Below, one piece after another: positions 1 through 9,186 of a stretch of DNA of 64,000 nt (positions are counted from its first letter, which is position 1; each line of letters opens with the position of its first letter). The notes beneath the pieces are model-generated. The model ran no database searches, was not told where the DNA came from, and was given only the letters and a program-made list of their open reading frames with translations. This DNA is from Pseudoxanthomonas sp. (GTDB taxonomy: Bacteria; Pseudomonadota; Gammaproteobacteria; Xanthomonadales; Xanthomonadaceae), in NCBI RefSeq assembly GCF_027498035.1, contig NZ_CP114978.1, forward strand, positions 3,472,001 to 3,536,000, given 5' to 3'. The translations under genes and the position numbers were made by a program.

Positions 1-300
1 GTGGCGGTGGACGAAGCCCACATCCTCAACGTCTGCGTGGCGCCGGAACGACAGGGCCGCGGCCTGGGTCGTTACCTGATGCGCGCGTTGGTGCAGCAGG
101 CGCGTGAGCGCAGGGCCGAGCGCGTCTTCCTGGAAGTACGCCCGTCCAATCCACACGCCATCACGCTGTACCACAGCGAAGGCTTCAACGAGATCGGCCG
201 GCGTCCGCGCTATTACCCGTCGCATGACGGCCGCGAGGACGCGATCGTCATGGCAATCGAGCTGATCGACGGTGAGATCGACCGGATGCCGCCGCTGTAG
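1..300 (+). CDS. rimI: Ribosomal protein alanine N-acetyltransferase RimI (3' part)
   Basis: GNAT-fold acetyltransferase that transfers an acetyl group from acetyl-CoA to the N-terminal alanine of ribosomal protein S18. Only the last 99 codons are in the window; the gene starts upstream, so the GTG at position 1 is an internal codon. Visible signatures are the acetyl-CoA binding loop RQGRGLG (about residues 18-24 of the visible part) and the motif NPHAITLYHSEGF, typical of RimI. The stop is TAG at 298-300. It converges with the transporter gene on the other strand. A related GNAT paralogue cannot be fully excluded because the N-terminal half is missing. Confidence 0.8.
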   Translation: MAVDEAHILNVCVAPERQGRGLGRYLMRALVQQARERRAERVFLEVRPSNPHAITLYHSEGFNEIGRRPRYYPSHDGREDAIVMAIELIDGEIDRMPPL

Positions 301-314
301 GGCGACCTGAGTGC

Positions 315-350
315 AAAAATGGGGTCAAACTTCACTCTGACCCCGCTTTT
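315..350. repeat. GGGGTCA inverted repeat between convergent genes
   Basis: Arms GGGGTCA (321-327) and TGACCCC (338-344) form a short hairpin with a T-run after it (347-350). It sits in the 65-bp gap between the convergent ends of rimI and the transporter gene and could serve as a bidirectional terminator. It shares its core with the larger repeats at 1226-1320 and 4866-5012. Confidence 0.6.
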
Positions 351-364
351 GCTCACGACAAGCC

Positions 365-1192
365 TCAAGCCAGTCGCAGCACCACCACGCCCAGCGCGAT
401 GATGCTGGCGGCGATCAGTCGCCGCCGCGGTGGTCGCTCCTTCAAGACGAGGGCCGAGATCGCCAGGCCGTACAGGATCGCGCTTTCGCGCAGGGCCGCG
501 ACCAGTGCCACCGTTGCCTGGGTCATTGCCCACAGCGCCAGACTGTAGGACAACAGCGTGCCGATGCCGCCGGCCAGGCCGCGTTGCGCATGCTGCCGAA
601 GCTGCGCCACGAAGCGCGCGCGCTGGGCCAGCACCGCCCAGGCAAGCAAGGGCAGGGCGGTCAGCAGGAACAGCCACAGCGTGTAGGACAGCGCATTGCC
701 GGCGCGGCGCGCGCCTGCCGCATCCAGCAGCGTGTAGCTGGCGATGACCACTGCATTGAACAGCGGCAGCGCGACGTGATGCAGGCGTCCGCTGCCCAGC
801 GTCATCGCCAGCACGCCCAGGCAGACCACGCCGATTCCGGCCCAGGCAATCCAGCCCAGGTGTTCGCCCAGGAACAGCACGCCGGCCACGGCCACCAGCA
901 GCGGTGCGGCGCCGCGCATCAGCGGGTAGGCCTGGCTCATGTCGGAGACGTGGTAACAGCGTGCCACCAGGGCGAAATACAGCGCCTGCAGCAGTGGCGA
1001 GATCAGCAGGAACGGCCAGGCTGCTGGCGCAGGTGCGGGCAGGAACGGAAGTGCAATCGCAGAAATCAGTGCCGCGAAGCCACTGACCAGCACCGTGGTC
1101 ATCAGCTTGTCGGGTGCGCCTTTGACGATGGCGTTCCAGCTCGCGTGCATCAACGCGGCGAACAGGACCAGGCAGAAAATGCTGAGCGTCAT
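365..1192 (-). CDS. DMT/EamA-family transporter
   Basis: Predicted inner-membrane permease of the drug/metabolite transporter superfamily, 275 residues from the ATG at 1192; an in-frame TTG at 1201 is a weaker start. The protein is a succession of about ten hydrophobic helices with short polar loops. The early MHASWNA segment and the glycine-rich pairs near the ends of helices (for example FLGEHLGWIAWAG) are typical of EamA repeats. The substrate cannot be read from the sequence. It lies alone between two GGGGTCA-type repeats, which separate it from valS upstream and rimI downstream. Confidence 0.8.
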   Translation of the reverse strand: MTLSIFCLVLFAALMHASWNAIVKGAPDKLMTTVLVSGFAALISAIALPFLPAPAPAAWPFLLISPLLQALYFALVARCYHVSDMSQAYPLMRGAAPLLVAVAGVLFLGEHLGWIAWAGIGVVCLGVLAMTLGSGRLHHVALPLFNAVVIASYTLLDAAGARRAGNALSYTLWLFLLTALPLLAWAVLAQRARFVAQLRQHAQRGLAGGIGTLLSYSLALWAMTQATVALVAALRESAILYGLAISALVLKERPPRRRLIAASIIALGVVVLRLA

Positions 1193-1225
1193 GGCATGCA
1201 AAAACCGGGTCTAAGAACCGGAATA

Positions 1226-1320
1226 ACCGGGGTCAGAAACCGGGGTCAGCGTAAGGTTTTGTGCTGCCTGCCATCGCTGCTACCAATGTGCGGCGAAACC
1301 TTACTCTGACCCCGGTTTCT
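1226..1320. repeat. Long GGGGTCAG inverted repeat downstream of valS
   Basis: Two 25-nt arms, 1235-1259 and 1296-1320, are complementary with a single mismatch and enclose a 36-nt loop. An additional partial GGGGTCAG copy begins at 1229. The right arm ends 4 bp from the valS stop codon, so the structure would form at the 3' end of the valS transcript. Same family as 315-350 and 4866-5012. Confidence 0.75.
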
Positions 1321-1324
1321 CGAC

Positions 1325-4153
1325 TTACAGCTTGGCGCGCTGCTCCTGCAGGGCGCTCAGCTGGCTGGTCCAGTCGACCAGGCGCGCACGCTCCTGATCG
1401 ACCACGGCCGCTGGCACCTTGTCGCTGAACTTGGCCAGCTTGGCCTCGCTCTTCTCGCGCTCGCTGGCGACCTTGGTGATTTCCTTGTCCAGGCGGGTGC
1501 GCTCGGCATCCAGGTCGACCAGGCCTTCCAGCGGTACCAGCAGGCGCAGCTCGCCGACCACGGCCGCGGCCGAGGCGGGCGCCTCGTTGCCATCGAGCCA
1601 GGTGATGGATTCAAGCTTCAGCAGCGACTGCAGCTGCGAAGTGAAGCGCGCCACGCGCGGCTTGTCGTTGTCGCCACCGCCCTGCAGCAGCAACGCGACC
1701 GGCTTGCCCGGCGACACGCCCAGCTCGCTGCGCACGCGGCGCAGCGCGCTGACCATCGCCTTGAGCCACTCGACGTCGGCTTCGGACTGCGCGTAGGCGC
1801 CGGCATCCAGCGCCTCGGCGGTCGGATAGGCCTGCAGCGAAATGCTTTGTGCGTTCACGCCCACGCGCGGGGCAACCTGCAGCCACAGTTCCTCGGTGAC
1901 GAACGGGGTCAGCGGATGCAGCAGGCGCAGCAGCTGTTCCAGCACGTAGAGCAGGGTGTGGCGGGTGCTGTCGGCGGCAGCGGCATCGCTGCCATTGAGC
2001 GCCGGCTTGGCCAGTTCGACGAACCAGTCGCAGAACTGGTTCCAGGCGAACTCGTACAGCGCCTGCGCGAGCAGGTCGAAGCGGTAGGCGGCGAAATGGG
2101 TGGCGGCCTCTTCACCGACGCGCGCCAGCCCGGCCAGGATCCACTTCTCCGCATCGGTCACCGGCGTGGGCGCACCGCTGAAGCGTACGCCGTCGGTGTT
2201 CATCAGCACGAAGCGGGTGGCGTTCCACAGCTTGTTGCAGAAATTCTTGTAGCCCTCGGCGCGACTCAGGTCGAACTTGATGTCGCGGCCGTGCGTGGCC
2301 AGCGCGGCGATGGTGAAGCGCAGCGCGTCGGCGCCGTGCGCGGCGATGCCGTCCGGGAATTCCTTGCGCGTGGCGCGCTCGATCTTCTCGGCCATCTTGG
2401 GCTGCATCAGGCCGCCGGTGCGCTTGGTGACCAGGTCGTCCAGGCCGATGCCGTCGACGATGTCCAGCGGGTCCAGCACGTTGCCCTTGGACTTGGACAT
2501 CTTCTGGCCCTGCGCATCGCGGATCAGGCCGGTCATGTAGACATCGCGAAACGGGATCTGCCCGGTGAAGCTGTCGGTGGCCATGACCATGCGCGCCACC
2601 CAGAAGAAGATGATGTCGAAGCCGGTGACCAGCACATCGGACGGCAGGTAGCGGTCGAAGCCGCGCTCGGCCATGGCGGCTTCATTCGGCCAGCCCAGGG
2701 TGGAGAACGGCCACAGCTGCGAGGAGAACCAGGTTTCCAGCACGTCGCTGTCCTGGGTCAGCACCACATCGTCGGCGATGCCGTGCTGGGCGCGTACGGT
2801 GGCCTCGTCGCGGCCGACGTAGCACTTGCCGGCTTCGTCGTACCAGGCCGGAATGCGATGGCCCCACCACAGCTGGCGGCTGATGCACCAGTCCTGGATG
2901 TTCTCCATCCAGTGGCGATAGGTGTTGATCCAGTTCGGCGGGACGAACTGGATATCGCCGCTTTCGAAGCGTTCCAGGCCGCGCTTGGCCAGGCCATCCA
3001 TCTTCACGAACCACTGGTCGGTCAGGTACGGCTCGATCACCTGGCCGGTGCGGTCGCCGCGCGGCACCTGCAGCTTGTGCGGTTTGGTTTCGACCAGAAG
3101 CTCCAGCGCTTCCAGATCCGCGAGCACTTCTTTCCGCGCCACATAGCGGTCCAGCCCCTGGTACTTGATCGGGGCGTTCTCGTTGATGGTCGCGGTCGGC
3201 GTGAACAGGTTGATCATCGGCAGGTCGTGACGCACGCCCACCTGGTAGTCGTTGAAGTCGTGCGCCGGGGTCACCTTGACCACGCCGGTGCCGAACGCAC
3301 GATCCACGTAGTCGTCGCCGATCACGGGGATCGTGCGCTCGCTCAGCGGCAGTGCCACTGACTTGCCGATCAGCGATGCATAGCGCGGATCTTCCGGATG
3401 GACCATCGCGGCGGTATCGCCGAGCATGGTTTCCGGGCGCGTGGTGGCGACCACCAGGTAGTCGCGGACTTCGCGCAGGATCTCGTTACCGTCGGCATCG
3501 TGTTCGACGTGTTCGTAGGTCGCGCCATCGGCCAGCGGATAGCGGATCGACCACAGGAAGCCGTCTTCCTCGACGTTTTCCACTTCCAGGTCGGAGATCG
3601 CGGTCTTCAGCACCGGATCCCAGTTGACCAGGCGCTGGCCGCGGTAGATCAGGCCCTGCTCGAACCAGCGCAGGAAGGCTTCATTGACCGCTTCGGACGG
3701 CTGCGGGTCCATGGTGAAGGTGCTGCGCGACCAGTCGCCCGAGGCGCCCAGGCGGCGCATCTGGCGCTCGATGGTGTCGCCGGACTGCGCCTTCCATTCC
3801 CACACCTTGTTGATGAAGCCGTCGCGGCCCAGCGAATCACGGGTTTCGCCCTTGCCCTCGAGCGCCATGTTGCGGGTCACCACCATCTCGGTGGCGATGC
3901 CGGCGTGGTCGGTGCCCATCTGCCACAGCGTGTCGTAGCCGCGCATGCGGTGGTAGCGCACCAGCGCATCCATCAGCGTGTGCTGGAACGCATGGCCCAT
4001 GTGCAGCGTGCCGGTCACGTTCGGCGGCGGCAGCAGGATGGTGTAAGGGGTGCCGGTACCGGTGGGCTTGAACGCGCCGCTGTCCTCCCACTGCGCGTAC
4101 AGGCGCGCTTCGAAGGATTTCGGGTCGTAGCTGGAGGCGAGCGGTTCGGTCAT
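1325..4153 (-). CDS. valS: Valine--tRNA ligase
   Basis: Class I aminoacyl-tRNA synthetase that charges tRNA-Val in the cytoplasm. The 942-residue length fits the bacterial enzyme (about 950). The HIGH-type motif appears as PPPNVTGTLHMGHA (about residues 43-56) and the KMSKS loop as KMSKSKGN (about residue 550). The C-terminal coiled-coil tRNA-binding arm is visible as the charged stretch after LVDLDAERTRLDKEI. It is the last gene of a minus-strand run pepA-holC-small membrane protein-valS, matching the conserved pepA-holC-valS arrangement of gammaproteobacteria. Confidence 0.98.
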   Translation of the reverse strand: MTEPLASSYDPKSFEARLYAQWEDSGAFKPTGTGTPYTILLPPPNVTGTLHMGHAFQHTLMDALVRYHRMRGYDTLWQMGTDHAGIATEMVVTRNMALEGKGETRDSLGRDGFINKVWEWKAQSGDTIERQMRRLGASGDWSRSTFTMDPQPSEAVNEAFLRWFEQGLIYRGQRLVNWDPVLKTAISDLEVENVEEDGFLWSIRYPLADGATYEHVEHDADGNEILREVRDYLVVATTRPETMLGDTAAMVHPEDPRYASLIGKSVALPLSERTIPVIGDDYVDRAFGTGVVKVTPAHDFNDYQVGVRHDLPMINLFTPTATINENAPIKYQGLDRYVARKEVLADLEALELLVETKPHKLQVPRGDRTGQVIEPYLTDQWFVKMDGLAKRGLERFESGDIQFVPPNWINTYRHWMENIQDWCISRQLWWGHRIPAWYDEAGKCYVGRDEATVRAQHGIADDVVLTQDSDVLETWFSSQLWPFSTLGWPNEAAMAERGFDRYLPSDVLVTGFDIIFFWVARMVMATDSFTGQIPFRDVYMTGLIRDAQGQKMSKSKGNVLDPLDIVDGIGLDDLVTKRTGGLMQPKMAEKIERATRKEFPDGIAAHGADALRFTIAALATHGRDIKFDLSRAEGYKNFCNKLWNATRFVLMNTDGVRFSGAPTPVTDAEKWILAGLARVGEEAATHFAAYRFDLLAQALYEFAWNQFCDWFVELAKPALNGSDAAAADSTRHTLLYVLEQLLRLLHPLTPFVTEELWLQVAPRVGVNAQSISLQAYPTAEALDAGAYAQSEADVEWLKAMVSALRRVRSELGVSPGKPVALLLQGGGDNDKPRVARFTSQLQSLLKLESITWLDGNEAPASAAAVVGELRLLVPLEGLVDLDAERTRLDKEITKVASEREKSEAKLAKFSDKVPAAVVDQERARLVDWTSQLSALQEQRAKL

Positions 4154-4195
4154 GGGGTCAGCAATAGTCGGAGTGATGCCGTGTGCGCGTGGGTG

Positions 4196-4393
4196 TCAGC
4201 GCGACAGCTGGCGTTGGAGATGCTTGATCTTCTGGTCGGTCTTGTACTGACTCAGTGCATAGACCGCCCAGATGGTGGCGGGTAGCCAGCCCAGCAAGGT
4301 GATCTGCAGCAGCAGGCAGATGACGCCGGAGACGGGCCGACCGATGGTGAAGAAGGTCAGCCAGGGAAGCAGCAGGGCGATCAGCAGGCGCAT
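4196..4393 (-). CDS. Small YqaE/Pmp3-like membrane protein
   Basis: A 65-residue protein with two hydrophobic helices (about residues 4-22 and 26-48) and a basic C-terminus. The second helix region LLGWLPATIWAVYAL resembles the LLGWIPGIIHALYVI signature of the Pmp3/YqaE family, whose members affect membrane potential and salt stress in other organisms. The ATG at 4393 is preceded by an AAAGGACT Shine-Dalgarno. It is inserted between holC and valS on the same strand, with short gaps, and is probably co-transcribed. Function here is unproven. Confidence 0.65.
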   Translation of the reverse strand: MRLLIALLLPWLTFFTIGRPVSGVICLLLQITLLGWLPATIWAVYALSQYKTDQKIKHLQRQLSR

Positions 4394-4426
4394 GGGAGTC
4401 CTTTCGTGGGGTGCGGGTTGCGTGGG

Positions 4427-4855
4427 TTACATGTCGTGCTTGTTGAGCGCGAAACCGCGCGCCTGGTACTGGCGCCAGCGCTCGCGCAGCGGTTCGCGTG
4501 CGGAAGGATCGGCCGGGACCACTTCCAGCACCCGCTCGCAGGTGCCGGCATACGCCTCATTGCGCAGGTTGATCACCAGCGGCCGCTGTGGGGTTTCCAC
4601 GTCGGGGGTGAGGATCAGCACGGGCGTGACTTCGTCCTCGTCCTCGTCGATGCCGGCGATCTGGTGCGGGATGTAGGCATCGTCTTCGAACGCCCACAGC
4701 AGCTCGTCCAGTTCTTCGGCCTGCTCCAGGTCGCGGGCCAGGATCACGGCGAACTGGCCGGTGCCGTAGCACTTCTTGGTCAGCTCGCAGACCAGCTTCA
4801 GCGGCGCTTCCAGGAAGCGCGGCTTGGCGATCAGGTAGAAGTCGGCACGGGACAT
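4427..4855 (-). CDS. holC: DNA polymerase III subunit chi
   Basis: Chi subunit of the clamp-loader complex, which links the replicase to single-stranded DNA binding protein. From the ATG at 4855 the protein has 142 residues and begins MSRADFYLIAKPRF, the usual HolC N-terminus. An in-frame upstream ATG at 4894 would add 13 residues but lies inside a repeat and is unlikely. Conserved HolC features include the CELTKKCYGTGQ segment and the late LVINLRNE segment. The gene sits between pepA and valS as in other gammaproteobacteria. Its upstream region consists entirely of the GGGGTCAGAGT repeat. Confidence 0.9.
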   Translation of the reverse strand: MSRADFYLIAKPRFLEAPLKLVCELTKKCYGTGQFAVILARDLEQAEELDELLWAFEDDAYIPHQIAGIDEDEDEVTPVLILTPDVETPQRPLVINLRNEAYAGTCERVLEVVPADPSAREPLRERWRQYQARGFALNKHDM

Positions 4856-4865
4856 CAAGGCGAAA

Positions 4866-5012
4866 TCGGGGTCAGAGTGCAGTTTTGCGAGCACGGGACA
4901 ATGGAAACAGGGGTCAGAGTGCAGTTTCGCGAACGTGGGGCAGATAGGCGCCGAACTGCATCGGCGCGAAACTGCACTCTGACCCCTGTTTCGGTTTCGA
5001 CCCCGGTTTCCA
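4866..5012. repeat. GGGGTCAGAGTGCAGTTT repeat with perfect 28-bp inverted arms
   Basis: Arms at 4904-4931 and 4965-4992 are perfectly complementary over 28 bp, and a further direct copy of the core starts near 4868. The whole 157-bp gap between the pepA stop and the holC start is occupied by this element. It would form a strong hairpin in the pepA-holC transcript and could act as a terminator or as an mRNA stabiliser. The core resembles the two elements nearer the left end of the window. Confidence 0.8.
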
Positions 5013-6491
5013 TCAGGCTGCGCGGTCCAGCAGCCACTGCGCCAGCAGGTTCACCGGGCGGCCGGTGGCCAGGCCGCGCTTGCCTTCGTCGTTGGCCACG
5101 CCAGCGATGTCCAGATGCGCCCAGCGCTGGCCTTCGGTGAAACGCGCCAGGAAGCAGCCGGCCGTGATCGCGCCGCCCCAGCGGCCGCCGATGTTGTAGA
5201 CGTCGGCGAAGGTGGATTCCAGCGAGGCCTGGTATTCGTCCCACAGCGGCAGGCGCCAGGCGCGGTCGTAGACGTGCTCGCCGGCCGAGAGCAATTCGTC
5301 GCTCAGGTCGTCGTGCTTGCTCATCAGGCCGGCGGCGTGGCGGCCCAGGGCGACCATGCAGGCGCCGGTGAGCGTGGCCACGTCGACCAGGGCGGCCGGC
5401 TTGAAGCGCTCGGCGTAGGTCAGTGCGTCGCACAGGATCAGGCGGCCTTCGGCATCGGTGTTGCCGACTTCGATGGTGCGGCCGGACATGCTGGTGATGA
5501 CATCGGACGGGCGATAGGCGTTGCCGTCGATGGCGTTTTCCACCGCCGGCACCACCACCACCAGGTTCAGCGGCAATTTGAGGCCCACGGCTGCGACGAA
5601 GGTGCCCAGCACCGTGGCGCCGCCGCACATGTCGTACTTCATTTCCTCGATGCCGCCCTGGGTCTTCAGGTTGACGCCGCCGGTATCGAAGGTGATGCCC
5701 TTGCCGACCAGGACATACGGTTGGGCGGACGCATCGGCTGCGCCGTTCCACTTCAGCACGATCAGGCGTGGGCGGTTGGCCGAGCCACGGGCCACCGCCA
5801 GCAGCGAGCCCATGCCGAGCGCTTCCATCTGTGCGTCTTCCAGGATCTCGGCTTCGGCGCCGTCGTGTGCGGCGGCGAATTCCTGCGCCTGCTCGGCCAG
5901 GTAGGCCGGGGTGCAGATGTTCGGCGGCAGGTTGCCCAGCTCGCGGGTGAACTTGACCCCGGCGGCGATGGCGATGCCCTGGGCCAGGGCGTCTTCATCG
6001 GTGCCGCTGAAGGCGACCTTGGCCATCGCCCGGGCTTCCAGCTTGCGCTTGCCCAGGGTGGCGCTGTAACGATAGGTGGCGTGGCCGGTGGCAGCCACGG
6101 CCTGGCGGATCGCCCAGGCGGTGTCGCGGCCGGGCACGTCCAGCTCGGTCAGGGTGACCAGCGCGCTGGTCGCGGCGCTGTCTTTCAGGGCGCGGGCAGT
6201 TTCGGTCAATGCCTTCAGGTAGGTCGGCACGCCGAACTTGGCCACATCGCCCAGCCCGACCACCAGCACGCGCGGGGCGGTGACGCCCGGCAGGTCGTAC
6301 AACGCGGTGGTGCTACCGCTGCGGCCGGGGGCGTCGCCGCGCTGGACCAGCGCGCCCAGGCGGCCGCCGCTGGCCTGGTCCACGGCCTGGGCCGCGGCGC
6401 TGAGGGATTTGTCCGCATACACGCCCACCACCAGGCAATCGACCGCGGCGGCGGTGGGGGTGTCGTGGTTCAGGGTGAATTCCAGGGCCAT
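5013..6491 (-). CDS. pepA: Leucyl aminopeptidase (M17 family)
   Basis: Cytoplasmic dimetal aminopeptidase that removes N-terminal residues, preferentially leucine, from peptides. Starting at the ATG at 6491 gives 492 residues; the longer frame from 6539 adds 16 residues with no homology-like character. The M17 signature NTDAEGRL is present, along with the metal-binding regions VGKGITFDTGG and KYDMCGGA. It heads the minus-strand pepA-holC-valS run and is divergent from lptF across a 143-bp gap, the same divergent arrangement seen in E. coli. Confidence 0.96.
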   Translation of the reverse strand: MALEFTLNHDTPTAAAVDCLVVGVYADKSLSAAAQAVDQASGGRLGALVQRGDAPGRSGSTTALYDLPGVTAPRVLVVGLGDVAKFGVPTYLKALTETARALKDSAATSALVTLTELDVPGRDTAWAIRQAVAATGHATYRYSATLGKRKLEARAMAKVAFSGTDEDALAQGIAIAAGVKFTRELGNLPPNICTPAYLAEQAQEFAAAHDGAEAEILEDAQMEALGMGSLLAVARGSANRPRLIVLKWNGAADASAQPYVLVGKGITFDTGGVNLKTQGGIEEMKYDMCGGATVLGTFVAAVGLKLPLNLVVVVPAVENAIDGNAYRPSDVITSMSGRTIEVGNTDAEGRLILCDALTYAERFKPAALVDVATLTGACMVALGRHAAGLMSKHDDLSDELLSAGEHVYDRAWRLPLWDEYQASLESTFADVYNIGGRWGGAITAGCFLARFTEGQRWAHLDIAGVANDEGKRGLATGRPVNLLAQWLLDRAA

Positions 6492-6634
6492 TGCGCAGAT
6501 TCCGTGTGGGTCGGTTTCACCAGCAGTACGTACAATCACCGGCTGCCGGGATGCTGGTTGTCCCGGCCAAGCCTCGGTCCGCGCTGTTCGCGCACCGGCA
6601 CTCGAACCTGTAATTGTAAGGCAACCCCCACCCG

Positions 6635-7717
6635 ATGCCGAAGCTGGACCGCTACCTGTTCACCGAATTCACCCAGAGTTTCCTGGCCGCATTGATGGTG
6701 CTGCTGGTGGTCAGCCTGGGGGGCGTGCTGGTGGACGTGCTGGGCGAAGTGGCCGACGGCAAGTTGCCGGCGGGCCTGCTGCTGTCGCAGCTGGGCCTGA
6801 GCACGATCGCCTTCCTGCCGTTGATCCTGTCGCTGTCGCTGATGCTGGGGCTGATGCTGGCCATCGCCCGGCTGTACCGCGATTCGGAAATGCCGGTGCT
6901 GACCTCGATCGGCGTGGGTCCCCGGCGCATGTTGCGTCCGCTGCTGATGCTGGTGATCCCGATCGTGGTGGCGGTGGGCGTGATTTCGCTGTGGGCCGGG
7001 CCGCTGGCCACGCGCACCAGCCAGGCCATGATCGACCAGGCCAACCGCTCGCTGATCGTGGCCGGGCTGGAACCGGGCCGGTTCACCATGCTCAGCAACG
7101 GCGGGGTGGTCTACGTGGGCGGGATGTCGCCCGATGGCCGGCATCTGTCCAAGATCTTCACCCAGCGCCAGCAGGGCGATCGGCTGGACGTGGTGACCGC
7201 CAAGACCGGCCAGATGTATTTCCAGGGCGAGATTTCGCGGTTCCTGCAGTTGCAGGATGGGTATCGGGTGGAAGGCCCAGCCAGCGAGGGCAAGGACTAC
7301 CGCTTGCTGCGCTACGCCAGCAATGAAATCGCGCTGCCGGACCGCACTGACAAAAAGGCTGACAACGATCCGGAGCTGTTGCCGACCACGCAGTTGCTGG
7401 GCGACAAGCGCATCGAGGCCAACGCCCAGCTGCATTCGCGCATCACGCCGCCGCTGCTGTGCCTGGCGTTTGCCCTGCTGACATTGCCGCTGGCGCGCAG
7501 CGCGCCGCGCCAGTCGCGCTACGGCCGGGTGATGCTGGGTTTCCTGGGCTACCTGGTCGCCTTCCTGATGATGATCAACGGCACCCAGTGGCTCACCAAC
7601 GGCAAGCTGCCGCCCGGGCTGGGCCTGTGGTGGCTGAGCCTGCCGCTGCTGGTGATGGGCGTGTGGGCCTACGCCCGCGACGGGCGTCTGCCGCGCCGCA
7701 AGGGAGCGCGCGCATGA
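6635..7717 (+). CDS. lptF: LPS export ABC transporter permease LptF
   Basis: Inner-membrane permease that, with LptG and the LptB ATPase, extracts lipopolysaccharide from the inner membrane and passes it to the periplasmic bridge. At 360 residues it has the family's usual length. It shows three hydrophobic segments in the N-terminal third, a central periplasmic beta-rich domain (about residues 120-265) and three more membrane segments near the C-terminus. Its N-terminus, MPKLDRYLFTEFTQSF, is typical of YjgP. It overlaps lptG by 4 bp (ATGA), so the two are translated in a coupled way. Confidence 0.95.
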   Translation: MPKLDRYLFTEFTQSFLAALMVLLVVSLGGVLVDVLGEVADGKLPAGLLLSQLGLSTIAFLPLILSLSLMLGLMLAIARLYRDSEMPVLTSIGVGPRRMLRPLLMLVIPIVVAVGVISLWAGPLATRTSQAMIDQANRSLIVAGLEPGRFTMLSNGGVVYVGGMSPDGRHLSKIFTQRQQGDRLDVVTAKTGQMYFQGEISRFLQLQDGYRVEGPASEGKDYRLLRYASNEIALPDRTDKKADNDPELLPTTQLLGDKRIEANAQLHSRITPPLLCLAFALLTLPLARSAPRQSRYGRVMLGFLGYLVAFLMMINGTQWLTNGKLPPGLGLWWLSLPLLVMGVWAYARDGRLPRRKGARA

Positions 7718-8817
7718 TTCGCTTCGCGCCGCGCATCCACGATGTCTACGTGGGCAAGGTCGTGCTGGGCACCGTGCTGCTGGTCTGGGCAGTATTGCTG
7801 GGCCTGGATGTCACCAATGGCCTGTCCGGCCAGGTCCGCGAGATCGGCCGCGGCAACTTCACCTTCGTCCACGCGGTGGGGTTCGTGGCCTACACGATCC
7901 CGCGCCGGGCCTATACGTTGTTCCCCACCGCGGCGGTCATCGGCGCGCTGATGGGGCTGGGCCAGCTGGCGGCCAGTTCGGAATTGACCGCGCTGCGCGC
8001 ACTGGGCCTGTCACGGCGCCGGTTGAGCCTGTCGGTCGCGGTGACCCTGGCACTGCTGACCGGCGGCATGGTCGTGGTCATGGAAACCGCAGGCGCCTGG
8101 GGCCAGACCCAGGCCGACAACCTGAAGGCCAACGCCAAGTACGGCGACGTAGCCCGCGGCCTCTACGCCAGCCTGTGGGCGCGCGAGGGCGATGTATTCC
8201 TCAATGCCGCCAATGGCGAGCAGGTGACGGACGGCGACCAGCAGCAGCTGGTGCTGCAGGATGTGCGCCTGTACCAGCTTGACGCTGAGGGCCGGCTGGC
8301 TTCGATCACCCATGCCGCCACGGCCACCCACGCCACCGACAGCTGGATCCTGAAGAAGGTGCTGCGCACCACCTTCGGCGATCGCTCGGTGCAGCAGGAG
8401 ACGGTGGCCCAGGAAACCTGGCCGTCCAAGCTGGACCCGGCCGCGCTGGCGGCCACGCTGGGCCAGCCGCGCTACATGTCCGCGGCCGACCTGAGCCGCA
8501 GCATCGAATACCGCAGGCGCAATGCGCTGGATGCGCGCGATTACGAAGAGGTCTACTGGGGTCGCTGGTTCTATCCGCTGAACGTGCTGGCGCTGTGCCT
8601 GGCGGCGATCCCGTTCGCCTTCGGCAGCCTGCGCAGCGGTGGCCTGGGCAAGCGTTTGTTCATGGGCATCATGTTCGCACTGGCGTTCTGGCTGCTGCAG
8701 CTGCTGTTCGGCCGCATGGGCACGGCCCTGCACCTGGACTATCGCCTGGCGTATACGGCCACGCCGGTGCTGATGCTGGTGATTTCGTGGTGGCTGTTCA
8801 AACGACGGAGCAGTTGA
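7714..8817 (+). CDS. lptG: LPS export ABC transporter permease LptG
   Basis: Partner permease of LptF in the LPS extraction complex. The ATG at 7714 overlaps the lptF stop (ATGA) and gives 367 residues, the family length; the open frame extends upstream only because it reads through lptF. Membrane segments flank a periplasmic domain as in LptF. The cytoplasmic coupling region after the second helix reads ALRALGLSRRRL, matching the helix that contacts LptB. Confidence 0.95.
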   Translation: MIRFAPRIHDVYVGKVVLGTVLLVWAVLLGLDVTNGLSGQVREIGRGNFTFVHAVGFVAYTIPRRAYTLFPTAAVIGALMGLGQLAASSELTALRALGLSRRRLSLSVAVTLALLTGGMVVVMETAGAWGQTQADNLKANAKYGDVARGLYASLWAREGDVFLNAANGEQVTDGDQQQLVLQDVRLYQLDAEGRLASITHAATATHATDSWILKKVLRTTFGDRSVQQETVAQETWPSKLDPAALAATLGQPRYMSAADLSRSIEYRRRNALDARDYEEVYWGRWFYPLNVLALCLAAIPFAFGSLRSGGLGKRLFMGIMFALAFWLLQLLFGRMGTALHLDYRLAYTATPVLMLVISWWLFKRRSS

Positions 8818-8822
8818 CCGCG

Positions 8823-9125
8823 ATGGTGCTCGAAACGGCCCCGCTGCACGTGCTGCCCGGTCGCCTGGAGGCGTTCGAGGCTGCCTTCCTGGAGGCGCAG
8901 GCCATCATTGCGTCGATGCCGGGCTACCTGTCGCATGAGCTGAGTCGCTGCATCGAGCGGCCAGGCGAATATCTGCTGCTGGTCCGCTGGCAGACCCTGG
9001 AAGATCACGAGATTGGCTTTCGCCAGTCTGCCGGGTATCAGGAGTGGAAGCGGCTGCTCCACCACTTCTACGACCCGTTCCCGACGGTTTCGCATTACGC
9101 GCCCGTCGCGGGCCTGGCCGGCTGA
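8823..9125 (+). CDS. Antibiotic biosynthesis monooxygenase (ABM)-domain protein
   Basis: A 100-residue protein with the ferredoxin-like ABM fold pattern: a beta strand, a helix with FEAAFLEAQAIIASMPGYLSHE, and the signature stretch YLLLVRWQTLEDHE followed by a helix containing EWKRLLHHF. Members of the family include small quinone or haem-related monooxygenases, but many have no known substrate. The ATG lies 6 bp after the lptG stop, so it is probably co-transcribed with lptFG. Start choice is supported by the family N-terminus; function is not assigned. Confidence 0.75.
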   Translation: MVLETAPLHVLPGRLEAFEAAFLEAQAIIASMPGYLSHELSRCIERPGEYLLLVRWQTLEDHEIGFRQSAGYQEWKRLLHHFYDPFPTVSHYAPVAGLAG

Positions 9126-9186
9126 GCGTCCATCCGGGAGCGGATCCGCAGCGCGCCCCTGTCACGGGGTTGAACCTGGGTGGCGC

